From NCBI GenBank assembly GCA_965644295.1, contig CBFFRP010000397.1, positions 1-64,000 on the forward strand: DNA of 64,000 bases, read 5' to 3'. Shown here one piece after another: positions 36,801 to 51,800 of the stretch. This DNA is from Paraphysomonas bandaiensis. Lineage: Eukaryota; Chrysophyceae. Both the position numbers and the translations under genes were made by a program. The notes beneath the pieces were generated by a model, which saw only the letters and a program-made list of their open reading frames with translations, was not told the origin of the DNA and searched no databases. Each line of letters opens with the position of its first letter. The stretch's first letter is position 1.

Positions 36801-39800
36801 TATCCTTTAATTGGGGGACTCTCTGTATCTGAGCTATCAGAAAAAGTAAGAGCGTATGTAACATCTGCCTCTGTTAAAGGATCTAATTTAGTAATGCTTC
36901 CGGAATTGTTTTCATTGGATATGCTTAATTATAGTCAGCCTGAAATTACTCAATTTGATCAAATAATTGATGACATTTACCCTAAATTTATAGATGAAAT
37001 GATGCATTTGGCAGCAGAATATAATATCTATATATTACTTGGTAGTGTTCCTGCGAAAGTAAACGGTAACATTCGGAATAGGGCCTATCTGTTTGGACCC
37101 AATCGGGAGTCTGTATACCAGGAGAAAATATTCCTTACGCCTGATGAGAAACTTTGGGGGTGGGAAGGTTCTGATACTCTTGCTATTATCAATGCCCCCT
37201 GGGGTACTACTGCCATAGTGATATGCTACGACAGTGAGTTTCCTATGATCTCTCAGATGCTTGCAGAGCAGAATGTGGACCTGGTGTTGATACCGTCCAT
37301 GACTGGCGAATCTGGTTTCACACGGGTCAGATGGGCTGCCCAGGGTCGGGCTATTGAGCATATGGCATATGTACTAGTAACGGGAACAGTAGGATGCCCT
37401 GCAGAAGGGTGGGAAATGAAGGCTCAAGCCGCCGCACTTGGTCCGTCGCTTCCTGGTGTATGTCCGCTAATTGGCGAGGGTAATATGGATGCGGAAGACG
37501 TCTTGTTTGCTTCTCTAGACTTCACTCAACTTGCGAATGAAAAATCATTAGGTCAGTATTATCCCGCTGAAGATCAGCGCAATCGAGAATTTCCAATTAT
37601 GAAAACGTATTCTAATCTGTAACCGAACCACCGATTCCGATTCCAGCCTCTAACAGGAAGTCGTTTTCACCTTTGTTAAGTTTTGCTGTTCGTGAGCAAT
37701 TAAAAGCTATAGTTTCTAAGATATTTGAAGTATAACCGTTACTCAAAGAATACAGTAGTAGCGAACCGTATTATTATGAGAACCAAGGATGTGATAGCTA
37801 TTGTAGTACTGAAACTGAAATATATTGACTGTACAAGATAGTGACGATGTAAGATCGTACTAGAAATGGTTGGTGTAGTAGAGATAAAACGAGTTGGTGA
37901 ATGACAATGAATGATGAATGATATCTCTTATAATTTATAATTTTCTGCTTAAAGTGTTTATCTAAGCTTTCTTACTAGTTCAACTACTAATTATGTTATT
38001 ATCTAACAATCTTGCTTTAAATATGAAAGGGTTTTTGTATCAAGCATTTAACATATTACTGCCATCTACCATTGATATCATCTATTCTTCTTACTTTTAT
38101 ATCTCAAACATTTCGACTACTCAAGTAGATTGAATACTCGCTTGTGCCGAAATGGTGTCTTATGTATATTACAATACATGAAACCCGGGTATATTGTAGC
38201 ATTTCCGTTGTGAATGTCATTGTTGAATCTTGAGATCAAAATACAACACCCTCTCAGTGTATAGAGCAGCGAAATGCACCGACTGCAACTATGACCACGA
38301 CAGCATCGTACATATATATATGGTCCTCAAGTGCCGCCACCACGACTGACCACCTACAGTATACAACATCAGATAATATTATGGTACTTAACCACTCCTG
38401 TAATGTTCTTGAATTTGTTTCGAAGCCTTTGCTATGAAGGTAGATCCCTTGCATGGACATCATTATGACCTTTCACATCAAACAAAAGATGGTGTATAGC
38501 ATGGGTTCTTTGATGATCTGTTTTTGAAAATTGGCTCATCATTGTGGTTTTTCAATGACTGTAATATAACTATGACTGTCAATATTATAGTTTAGATGGA
38601 GGAAAGTTTCTGTTCAAGCCAACGTTGAAATTGGATGTCTATATTAGCCTGGTGCTAATATAAGCGTTCTGTTAAGCCCAGGGCTGCGTAACAAGTAATT
38701 GTAATTGCAATTAAATTTCATGGAATATATAAGTAATAATTGCAATTAATTAACAATATTTTACTAATTCATTAGGCTTAGATCAGGATGGGTGGACCTA
38801 AGGAGGCGCAGCTCAAACGTTTTCTGTTGAACAGAACGGATGAAGAAGAGAAATAAGAAGATGATGGTGTCGACTCACTGACGAGAAGACACCAAACCCA
38901 CCAAGAACAAAAGCAATGTGAAAGTCTTATTACCGCTACTTGACCAAAAACCAACTAAGTACCGCTGCTTGAAGTATATTTAGTCCACTACTAATTGTGT
39001 AGAAAGGCTTTTTAGTAGAACAAAAATCAACATTGGTGATCTGCGCAAATCTATAGCATCTCATCGATTGGAGGCCCTTATGTTCTTGCGCTTTAATAGA
39101 CTTCTGTGGAATGCAACTACAGATGAAGATGCTATTCATGCTTGTAATGAGTAACTAATTTAATAAGACAATAATTGGCTATTAAATTGCAATTATAATT
39201 GCGCGAGATATAACTAATAATTGCAATTTAATTGCTGAAAAACATTTGCAATTAAATTGCAATAATTGTTACACAGCCTTGGTTGAGCCCGATTCAGGTA
39301 GAGAAAAAGGCAAAATGGGGATAGTCAAATTTTCAAACGTCATGCTCCATACTATTCTGTAGTGTTACTCTAATATTTGGTTCGAATGGTATATATTAGC
39401 TTAAAAAAAACAATATAGAAGCTGAATTTTATTACAATTTGAGCTACGTATGATGAATGCATGCTACTAACAACTCCCACTGCGATGACACAGGTTAGGA
39501 GACAGTCGCAGGGTCGCATTATACAAATCGACTCTCCATAACTCCAAAATAAGACAAAGTTCCAAATATTCCGGCCCAAATTAGACCATGCTTAAAAGAT
39601 TTCCTCCCTAAACCCATAGACATCATAGCCGTAGTGGCGCCAAGGAAGCCAGAACAGGCACTGTTCCAGTGGTCTGACTTTTGACGAACCCGGTATAAAT
39701 ATTCATTGCTTGAAAAAAGTACGGCACCTAAAAGCGCGGACGAGCGAGCAAACTGCCACCCTCGCTGTAGCACATATTTTTGAGCTACATGAGGCAAAGA

Positions 39801-42800
39801 ATGTAGTTTTCTATTCTTCGATTCCAAAAATGCCAACGGAAATCCAATAATAAGGCCTGAAGTCCCGAAAGTTGTAAAATGGTGAATAAACAAAAAAGAG
39901 CACAAGGATGATAATCCTTCTTTCGCGTACATCTCATCAAAAAAATCACGAAATGTTGCATTCCCAGTTTTTAATTTTTCGAACCATTCCTTCGCATCCA
40001 TACCCCTTATCGAACTGCCTCCAGTTGGCCCCGATGCATTCATTACTTTACCCTCACCTGACCAAGATTCATTGTTCATTTCATCGTCACTCGACCAAGA
40101 TTCATTGTTCATTTTATCGTCACTCGACCAAGATTCGTCTTTCTGGTAGAGATCTCGACTGCCTGAAGCTTCGTCCAATCGATCAATATCATATGGATCT
40201 TGAAACGGTTCCTCGTAATCCACTTTGGTAGGGTTATCTTCAGCATGAAATTTACTCTTTCCCATTAGCTGATCACACTCAAAGTGATGTATATAATTTT
40301 CTTCAAGTTAGATTATGACTAGAAATGCTTTTAATGCACAACAGAATCTTCTGTGTACGTATATGTATATATATGTATATGTGTATGTGTGTATATGTGT
40401 ATGTGTGTATATGTGTTGTAGGACAGCACAAACGAAATTGATAATCTAAAATCGGAAATCCGGAAATGTGAAAAGAAAACAATACATTTTATACAATATT
40501 ATAATAAAATATCCAAAAATTAAATATAACTGGAAAAGTAAGTTAAGTTCCTACCTTACATACAGCTACTATAATTTAAGCACAAATTAAACAGCAGCGT
40601 TGCAGCTAGTGTGTTGCTGTAGCGAAAATGAAATGGAGGCTCACTGGGACAGTGCTTGTTGCACTCACAGCTTTGTTATACAACCTATGGAACAAATACT
40701 GGATATATATTCCTGGTATACTCCTCTCACTGAAGAGTCCGGTTGCAAAGAATCAAAGAGTCAGCTGGGATAGTTTTAAACCAGATAATACATCAGACAG
40801 GGCTGCAGATAATGACCCTAATATTATACTTATACTTGTCGATGACTTAGGGTTTAACGATATCTCGTTTTATGGTGGAGGTGTTTTCGGTGGCAATATC
40901 TCAACGCCTCACATTGACTCAATTGCTCATAATGGTGTGTCATTTCTTAATGCCTATACTGGCCACGCAACTTGTGCACCCTCACGGGCAGCACTGATGA
41001 CTGGTCGCTACGCAACTCGTGTAGGTTTTGAATTCACTCCTACCCATCCAGGGTACGTAAAAATATTAGGGACATCTCCTAAGGCGCTGAGGAAAGGAAT
41101 ATATCATAAACACCTAGCTGAGGGACTAAGCACAGACAATATGACTCTTCCCCTTTCTGAGGTAACAATGGCTCAGGCATTGGCGGATGTAGGTTACAGA
41201 ACCTTGATGCTCGGTAAATGGTGAGTTTACACTGTTTCTGCTTAGGATATCATATAGTTATCTGATATTTTGTACGCGTTTATACTTGGGTTGCATGTGT
41301 GATTGCTCATGACTACAAGTATTTTGATGAGTATACCTTAGTATGATGTATTTGTATGAACACGTTCTGATCAGGCACTTGGGGGATACTGATGAAACTA
41401 AACCTATTCGTCGAGGCTTTCATGAGACACTTGGTTTTAACCTTCTTTCCCGCTCTTTGCCCCCTGGGCACACCGATGCTGTTGATTTTAGACTGGACGA
41501 CATGTTGGACAAGTTCTGTTGGGCTAATGTTCAATATGCTGTGTCTAAAGACGGTGTTGGCCGGATGGAACCAGAAGGGTATCTTACGGATTACTTTGCA
41601 GAAGAGGCATCCCGAGCAATAGAAGCCAATCGATACCGAAAGTTTTTTATGTATATGTCATTCTTAGCGCCGCATACACCTTTGCAAGCCCACAAGAAGT
41701 ACTATGACCAACTTGCGCATATTGAGGACGAATTGACTAGAGTTTACGGAGCTATAATCCTTGCCCTTGATAATGCAGTTGGGCGAATTCTTCGATCACT
41801 AAAAGACACGGGTCTTGAAGACAACACAATGGTTATTTTTACGAACGATAATGGCGCACCAAACTGGATTATGCGCATGGATGTGAACCGCCCATATAGA
41901 GGTTGGAAAGGAACTTTATTTGAAGGAGGAATTCGAACCCCGCTCTTTATGCAATGGCCCCGTGTAATACCTGCAGGGACTGTTCGATCGCACCCTGTCA
42001 GTCACATTGACCTGTTTCCCACTATTCTTTCTTCTACTGCTGATGGACGGGCTGCGTTATCTTCCCGGGAAGGGGAATTAGACGGTGTGAATTTATTACC
42101 GTATGTTACGACTTTAGAGACCCCTAGTACCCCCCCTCCTCATGAGACTTTATACTGGAGATCAGGGCACTACAGTGCTCTCCGTCGTGGGGAATGGAAG
42201 GTACAAGTAGCTGGAAATCCCAATAAAAAGTGGCTATTTAATCTTAAGGAAGATCCGGCTGAGCACAACAATCTTGCCGATGTGGCGGGCTACGAAAACA
42301 TTCTTTATGATATGGTTGATCACCTCAATAAAGTTGCTGCAACTCAAAGGGAGCCAATATGGCCATCTATTACGGAGACAGCAATACACATAGACAAACT
42401 CTTCGAACACAATGAAACTCTGGAAGATGAGTATGTATATTGGCCAAACTAGTCGTTTATACCACTGCTAAATGCCGATATGAGTTTTGAACATCACAGG
42501 ACATATGCTGCTTTAAATAATAGGCTCCAAATATTTTAACACTCTAGCCTGATGAAGTATATATGTGAATGACCCAATCATTTTGAACTAGAAACTACAC
42601 TTGAGAAAATGTGTCGGATCTATAAGTAGTATGCAGCATTCTATATATTAAGTATGTACTAGTTCACGTAGAAATATTCTACACTTTAGCGGTTCTAGCT
42701 GATTACCACACTCCATCTAATGTCTCCCTCAACAAAGTCGGACTCGTACCTTTTCATGGTGCTCTGGGGGATAAGTATCAGAGATATTTCTCCGGGAAAC

Positions 42801-45800
42801 TAACGTGAGCCGCAAACATAGTCAGCATATATTGTTCTGCCCACTCATAGCCAAACGCTTGTGTGGTACATGGGACACTATAATAAGTATCACTTGTGCA
42901 GACGTCTTCGGGCCTTGACGAATGAACAGGTATCCGGGAATGGGCCCACCTCAAGGGCATCCGGGACAGGGTACACCTCAAGGGTAACAGGGGTATTCAG
43001 TTTCATTCTACAGTAGTAGCTATCATGTTGTTAGTTCTCATAATGCTGTTAACCAATACTGTATTCTTCGACTAACGGTCATAATTCCAATACCTTAGAA
43101 TTACAGCTTTTAATTGCTCAAACAGCAAACCTCAACACTTCCTCTAAATTTAAAACTGTACACTGAATCTTGAAACCACGAGACATAACTCACGGATAGA
43201 ATTACAGCTTTTAATTGCTCCAACAGCAAAGCTCAACAGTACTAGGCATAAATAGGGCTAGGTAACAATATATTGCAGTTCCCTATATTGTTCCCTAGCC
43301 CTGGTAAATAAATCGATTCTAGATGAAAGTGTTTGAATGAAATTAAGACTTCATTCTCAACTACACACAGTTTTAAGTTCTAATGTGTACTACTGCACCG
43401 TGCACAAACATGTGGTTTCATTGTTGTTAATAATAGTATAATAGTGAGTAATATTATGCAACCAGTTTATAAACTACACGATAACACAATATATCTCTGC
43501 CTAGCTGACAGGAACAAGATTATTTCAGACAAAGGAAGCCTACAGAATGTGCCAACTATTCCAGTAGAGTTGCGTAACTTGTGTAAGACCGTAAGGGGTA
43601 TAATTGTCAACTTGAGCGTATCCTATCAAGGCTGGTACATACTATCTACGCTCTTGGGCGAGAGATGATGCCATTGTATTCACTGTTGACCAAGAAGCGC
43701 TCGCAGATTTTATACACAGACATTACTCAGAGCTGCGGTTTAGTACTACTGAGTCTAGTGAAGGACTATAGACATGTGTAGTGCACTCCCTGTGTCTAAT
43801 AATCTCGCACAGTAATCGTTCAATCAGTGAAATCAGTCAACGATGCAACATTCATAATGATTTTATGTGTAAAGCCAAACCACATGACAACTTCTGCAGT
43901 ATTCAGTGTTGTACTCCTAGCTAAGCAACCCTTTCGCATTATAGTATTGGGATAAACGGGGTTCCAGTTTGATAGTAATGGGAAAGGGGAAAATGTGAAA
44001 AAGGGGATTTCCCATTCTTTTTGCAAGAAACCACCTACGAACGTTAGATTTTTTCATATCTTGAAGAGTCCTCCACCAAATTTGTGTTGAACTTTCGACA
44101 GAGAATTTGTTTATTTTGACTGGTGATTCCTGCCCCATATAAATATTTCGATAGTGGGGTTGTGGATGAGGTACAACAACAGTCACTGATGTTGTTATAT
44201 ATATCAACATACATATCAATATCCAGTTTGGTATCTATATATTAAATATAATATATCAGAATGATATCGTGAGATCCATTCTATTACTTTTACTAGAATC
44301 GCGCTTCATAGCTGTTAGAGTATTATATCATTTTAGAGAATCGATTTTGTTAAACTATGTCAAGATCCCCGCAATTAGAGGTTTATATTAATAGTACTTA
44401 ATAGTAGACTCATGTAACAAATATTTTAATAGAGAACTGTAGGACTGTTTTGGGAGAAAAGTGGGATTGATGGAAACAATCCCATTGCACTGAGCCATGT
44501 TTTGTACGACATTGCGAAGTCATTTAGTTCCGCTGGAAATGTCGATATTGCTGAAATATTCATGCCATCTGTGACTGAGGAAGAAGAGAGAATGTTTAAT
44601 GAGATTGGTTTTGAGGTATTTGATATATTATGAAGTATATGAATTACTCTCATATTATAATAATTAGGTTATTGAAGAGACGCAAGAGAATGTTATCAAT
44701 GGACGATCTTTATTTTGTCGAATTCTATTGTGGTTATGGGATACGGAGCGCACGCAGAAGAACACACAACTTCCCTGTGTTGTTCTTGTAACAAGAAATA
44801 ATGACTACGCCTCAATGCTGAATAAGTTTCGTAATCGAAGGTTTGTACAAGTTATGCGTATATATACTCGCATTTCACTGTACTATCTGTAGTGTGTACG
44901 TGGTATGTATCTCAAACTTCATAGAAGACAATCAACCTATTAATCATGAGTTGCGTCGGGCGTGTACTACGTCAATTGAATTTAATGACGTTATTGAGCG
45001 GTCACAAGAAGTGTCTATTTCTGAAATCAAACACTGTAGTGATTCTGATTCACCGTCACCCCTGAACCCTCCAGAATCCAGCACAGGAGAACCTCCACAT
45101 GAAAATTCATCATCTTTACGTAACGACGAGGAAAACGCGACTAACGGAAAGTCTCCAGAAGAATCGCCTCAGTCGGTGATTCACACCCGATCTGGTGAGG
45201 ATTTATTTCCGGATCACACACGTGGATTACCACTGTCTTACCAACGATCTCTCTGGCACGTAGATAACTCAGCTGGTTACGTACCTTCTGCTGCTGTTGA
45301 AGATATGCAAGACATGCGGTTAGGCGGAGACCCAAGATTGGATGCGATCCACCGCAGTTCCAGCAGCGAAGGGTCCACGAGTCGTTATAGCAGTTCTGGA
45401 CTACCCACTGCCCACGTGTCCCCGTCACATTTTAATAGTTCTTCGTTCAATTCTTCACCGTTTGTTCCACCAAAAGTGAATGAAGTATCCCCTCTTGCTG
45501 ACCAAGGGGGTTTCTGGAACTCTACTCCTCCACCCTCTAATCAACAGTCATCTGGTAGCGAGGTTATTTCTCGGGAGCAACGCGCATTGCATGGTGAACT
45601 TGTGAATGCAGTGTATGCTTACAATGTCAAGACTGCTGTCTCCACTTTGCGAAAAATATACACCAAACAAACGAGGCATTACCGCATCCCCACTATTCTT
45701 GCCGTAGTGTTTCCAGACACAGGTGCTATGGTTGCTGATGGACGAACGGATCTGTTAAATGTTGCCGTGGGGTTTTCATTAGACTGCATACAGTGGTGTT

Positions 45801-48800
45801 TCGGTATGCAGAAAGGGGAAAATATTGAGTCTTTCAAATACAAAATGAATGCTAATATTGCTCGCTGGATACTTCGGGAAACAGTACGTAAGGGTGTACC
45901 GTCACCGCCTACACAGGTCATTATGAACACAACAGTCTCTGTCGTCAACCATATACTGGACACAGTTGTGGAATTAGACTTCGCCTGGGAGCTCTTGACC
46001 GCAATGAAAGTGCCGAATGCGGTGCAGCGCCTGGTTCCATATATTCTTACTTGGCGGGCTTCGTCTGACTCATCGGTGGAGGCTCGTGTTAACGAATTCC
46101 TCTACGATCATCAGGAATTTTCTATCATGATACCGCCATCGCAATCTCGACTCGATCGCAATATGTTCACCCCTCAGGGAGGATATAGGTGGGATGACTC
46201 GGCCGATAGGAAGTTGGTTCTTGGTGGGGGAACCCATATAATGCAGGTGAGTCATATTCGTGCTGCGTCCGTTGTATCATGAGTACAGATGCATTGCAAG
46301 TGATATAACCTCATTCACAGGCTCATCCAGGGCAAACCAAGAAACATGTGGACACTGAGGACCAATCTTTGGAGAACAGGTTACTAAAGTTATTGGCTCG
46401 ATCCCAAAAAGGCGAGCTAGGTGCACGTATTCCAGCACTCTACCGCGATGAATATGGCGAGTCTTTGCGTCTGCGTGGTCGCAAATTGAAGGATATTCTT
46501 CTGGGTAATTGTCACTATATTTAAACCTGTTATAAAGCTAACTGAAATCAATATATTAGATACTGGGAAGGTTGAAATGATTGGGGCTGAGGGTCCTGGA
46601 GACAAAGTGTTCAGAATTGTGTCTAAGCACGGTAGCAACCGTCCGCCCATGCATCGACCGTCCCACACCGGAGAAACTGGTATGAGTTCGGCTACAGGGT
46701 CGTATGGAGGACATCACCGCTCCCAGAGTGAAGATGTATGTCATGTTGCATTTTGCATTCAATATATTGTTTTATGAATGTATTGTATTCTCAGTTCTTG
46801 CAGCTATCTATCGGGAATCAACAGCAGCAATTTCCAGCAGCGGATCTGCGCAGTAGAAGCGAAGAGGTAAGAAGACCGTGCTCAGTAATCGCGTTGTTGC
46901 ATTTGTATATTACTGTGCCTTACTTGCACTGTTATTATTCTATAACTCACGTGTTTTGTCAGTATTACAACCACCAGTACCACCAGAATGTATTTCCTCA
47001 ACATTGTAGTGGTACCCGAAAGGTTCGGCCTTCAGGCCCACCTTTAACGTCAATTCTCTCCTACACATCAGCTGATTCATTGCACCCTCCACAGCAGCAT
47101 CAGACATCACATCAGTTGCAGCATAGTGCCGCGTCGTCTTACGGCTACACGGACCGATCATCGTCAGTGGAGAGTACGAGCGTACCACCTTATCTACATC
47201 ACCAGGATGACGACGACAATTCCTTTCTCTTCTCTCTGCACGATTCGGTAAGTACAATGTGTCTATGTTGGCGCCGCCTTGTGTATATTCGAAAATAACG
47301 TTTTATCAGCAGCAAAATTACGACTATACGGCTCCAATGATCTCTGAGCTCAACAGAGATTCGACTGTCCTTCATTCTGAGGAGTCGTAAGCTAAATCTA
47401 CAAATTTCTACCGATGAAGCTTAATTGGAAGATTACATTTCATTAAGTTGCCTGGAATTTCATACACCTGACACTGCTAATTATTTTGTCATTGTCTTTA
47501 TAGATATTTGTTTGGGCTTCTTCATCAAAGCTCGTGATAAACTATGTTTCATCACGCATCCTCAAGAATACGTTATGTTATAGGAATTATTACGTTAATT
47601 CTACCTACAAGATTATTTCAGACAGTGCTGTTGTGTCACTTATGACTGGCTTTTGTGGCCGGTGTTACTTTCAATGATCATGGATATGGGTATTATTAAA
47701 GACGAGTACAATTGTCATAGTGTACTTTTCGTATTTAAGATGGTAACAAGTCATTGCAGCTTGTATGATCAATTCAAGTTTGATGAATAAGCTCTGTCAT
47801 GGCGAAATATGGTTTAAGATATATAATGTGAAGTAATCACTAGATCAGAGCAATATCGTGTTGCTTTTTACACCTGCTACAGGAAAATAAAGTCGAAACA
47901 CTATTAGATAAGTGTTTTTATATCCATATTACATGAAACTTGTGAAGAACCTACTTTTATTTTCATTACTACTCTCGCAACGTCAAATTCATAGAATTTT
48001 ACTACTGGAATGCAGCATTGTTTTTGTGTTAATCAGGGAGCACCTATTTCCTCTAACAACAAGCAAACTAGAAATAGCTACACATTCTAGATACACTAGG
48101 TTTTCAATAAAACAAGGATAAGCTTCAATTTAGATCGCGGAACGATATAGCCTTATCCCCATTTTGTCTCAAAAAAAGCTTTTTTTGACCTGATTTTGTC
48201 TCAACAGGGCGCTCATATCAGCACCGGGAAAATATAGATATTCAACTTCAATATTCGATTCAACAGAAGCTCACTTCTACCCTAAGTCATATGTACGTGA
48301 TTTCATTATATTACACAATTATAGAGAAACCACAGTCATGAGTTAAATCATTAGACACTTCAAGTTATATTCCATCCTTCGACTTCTGTATAAGATCATA
48401 ACGGTGTCAGTGCAAGCGATCTATCTTCATAGCCAGGACTTCGAAACAACTTCAAGAATATTACAGGAGAGTTTAAGTACCATATCTGATGCTATATAGG
48501 TGGTTTGGAGCAATGACACCCAGTTCTTTCAGGGTTTGGGCCATATCGAGCTTCTCAGGAAATAGTGTGCCTCATATCATACTTACATCATTCGATCAGG
48601 CGCACTTGCAGAGGTAAAGCCTGCTGTATATAAATGTGATGATGATGCTAATGAAGGGGATAAGAAGCCTCTCTTTCACCTACAACTGTTCACATTCATC
48701 ATCACACTTACAGTATACATATCATTGATTTGAAACTATATGAGTTTTCATTTGTGTTCTTAATGTTTATCAGGGAACATCTATTTCTTAATACAGCAAG

Positions 48801-51800
48801 CATGCTACAAATAGCTATACAATCTAAAATTACAATTTAACCTCGGGATAATTGATCATTGAGTAAGTGTAGTGCTCAGTTTCGGATATAAAAACGGCTG
48901 GTAGTTCAGATTGGAAGCAACTTCCGAAGATCGATCAGATAGGAGTGATGAACTGGACAGAGAAAATTTAAGGTATCGTTCATGCGTAAAAGTAAGCATC
49001 ACACTACATGTGATATGATTTTGTCTTGTGAAAACTAATTCACACTTGTAACTGGATGCTTTAATAATTATCAATGCGATGATGCCGTTATGTAGAATAC
49101 TTTATCCTACGCCAACAATACAAAGAATGCCTATAATCGAATACTTTACTTTTCATGACTGAAGGTGATTCTCTTTCAGCATATATTCGACTAGCTATAT
49201 ATTAGAAATCTGTTTCGTAGTTAGGGAAGGTCTTAATGAGATAGCCGCAAAGAGAAGCTTTGCCACAGTTGCATCAACAGGAAGCTCTATTACGTTAATG
49301 TGTTTTTCTTCTCCAGTGTGCTTGATAGTTTCGTCATCGTCATTAGTCACCAGTGCTTCTTCTCTTATATCCTCGTCTCTGTTCAGTATACTCGTGAGTA
49401 CCTTACGCTTCTAAAGCTACTGCTTTTCCTCTTTGTGACGAAATTTCTTTCAGCATGCCTTGAACCACAAGACTCAGTCTAGCTCGTTCCATTATGTAGC
49501 ACTGTTACTGTTAGTTGGTGTACACTGTATGTCCAGAGTCCAGATGCTCGAGTGTTTGTTCTTGTTATGATGATCGTACGTCAACAGTTCTTGTAATATG
49601 ATGGATTTTTATTGTTAAAAAGTGCATTTTTATACTTAAAATAAGGGTTTTTAGAGTTAAAGTCTGTGTAAGTTATTATTATTTTTCATACTTGCTTTTG
49701 CAGTAAGTCTCCATTTTGTGTATGGTTAAAGTCAGTCAGTCAGTCAACAGTCAGGCTATGTCGGGTGTAATATCGAGATAGTTATCGGCACTTTTGCGAT
49801 TACTAAAGCTGCTGTATAGTGTCATGAAAGAGTATAGCATACTGAAATGTATGCTGTTAGTGTCGTTTGTATCATATGTATCTGGTACGTTTGCTTGGAA
49901 TGGGCAGTTGCCTGGAACATACTCCAACCAGTGCCGAGATGCATCTCATATATCCGATGGGTTAGTTGTGTTTACTCCAGATAAATCTCGTGAAATAAGC
50001 TCTAATATCGGACGGGAGATTATCGTTTCATCTGTTAGCTCTCATGGACTGCCATTTGCTGTTAATTTAATGGCTTCTATGGCCAGAATCGATTTCACAG
50101 AAGATTTCCACCAGAAGGTTAACTTTGAACTATTATTTATTTCGCATGACGAGGAGACATTGAGACTCTGTGACCGCCTTTACGTTCCTTGTTGGCTACC
50201 AGACAGCCACCTTTTCTCCAGTAATAGTTCTTTTGTGTCAACGAATCGTTTTCAGTATCGCACTATGATCATGTCTCAAGTGATCGCGGTGCTTCTTCAA
50301 AATGGTTTCAATGTATTGAAAACTGAAGTGACATCGGTATGGTTAAAGTCTCCGTATGAATTGTTGCTCTCGACCTCTTCCGCAGAACGGAATATTCAGG
50401 TATGGATACGGCTAATCAATAGGCATTTTAATTTTGCAAGATATTTACTACAAATGGTGCACTTGAAATCAAATCCCTTTATAATTGATTGAAATACTTT
50501 TATGCGTAATAGATGCCCGGGACCAGTTTTCATGATGCAGCGTTTTATCATGTTACAAGTCACATCAACACAACTGCATTTTTTCTAGGTAGTCACCGTA
50601 TCTGCCACTCTATGAATAGAAAGTGGATTATGTGTTTTAGGGAACGACTGTCAGTGAACCAGCACTTAATAAGGTTAGTGCCGAAATAGCCTAAAATGAT
50701 TTTTGTCATATTTTCTGTTGTGTCTGAAGATACATTGGGAACAGTGGGTATGCTGCTGGTGGTTGCGCATGGAAGAGTATGAGTAAGCAAGAGCAGCAAC
50801 AGGCGTATATATTTTACGGCTCATGTGGAAAGAAAGGCTTTGGAGGATTGCTGGAATTTTATGATCAGTATGACATGTTTCGAATCCGAGCTCTTCGACC
50901 TGAGGGACGAAACAAAGGGGGACCACGAGAAAATAGCCCAACAATGACACAAGTACTTTTGTTAGCCACCGATGATCTTACTGAAGTAGCCTCGAGGGTA
51001 TCTACACTGTCTGATTTCTTAACTGCGGCTTCCGTGTCTATGTGACAGGTATCAACATGCATGCACAAGAAAGGACTGCGGAATGCGTAAATGGAATATT
51101 CATGCATCATAGCATGTTTGCTTCTCAATGCTGTGCTGTAGTGAGTTATGGGTAGTCACTATTCTGGTGTTATAGTTATCGGACATCAAATGATCTGTTA
51201 GTCGTATATTGCATCTTTTGCTACTATAGATGCTGTGAGTGGGTGCAAATAGGTTTGGCCACTAAAGTGTGCATGTGCGTTGCTAGAGTGCAGAGAGGAT
51301 TTGTTGTGATCACGGTGTACTTAAATTACTGATACAAAGGGATAACGTTAACTAAGCATATTCTGGGCTATCACAACGAAGCAAATTCCTCTTATTTCAA
51401 TGCCCGAGACTAAATATTCGATTAGTAGTGTTGCAAGAGTAGTGCCTATCTAACTTTTAGCAATAGGCGTGTCAGAGTCAGAACTAATGTAGCATTGCAA
51501 TTTAACTAAGTAGTGCTGAGCTCTGATATCCTACTACTATTTCACGCTTCGAAAGCTGCTTGTGCGACACAGCAAGCACGAAGATGCAACCGCTTTCGCT
51601 CTATCACTCAAAGCAATCGTAGTGAGCAAACCATGTAATGGTGATATTAAAATAGGTGCCCAACACCATTGCCTCCATCATATTTCGGTGGAGCCTGGCA
51701 CTAGACTATTTGCACAAACTAAATTTAATATCCACTTTTAGTATAAGTGTCCATCACTATTGGCTATAACAATATCACTAAACCCTATTCACACTATCAT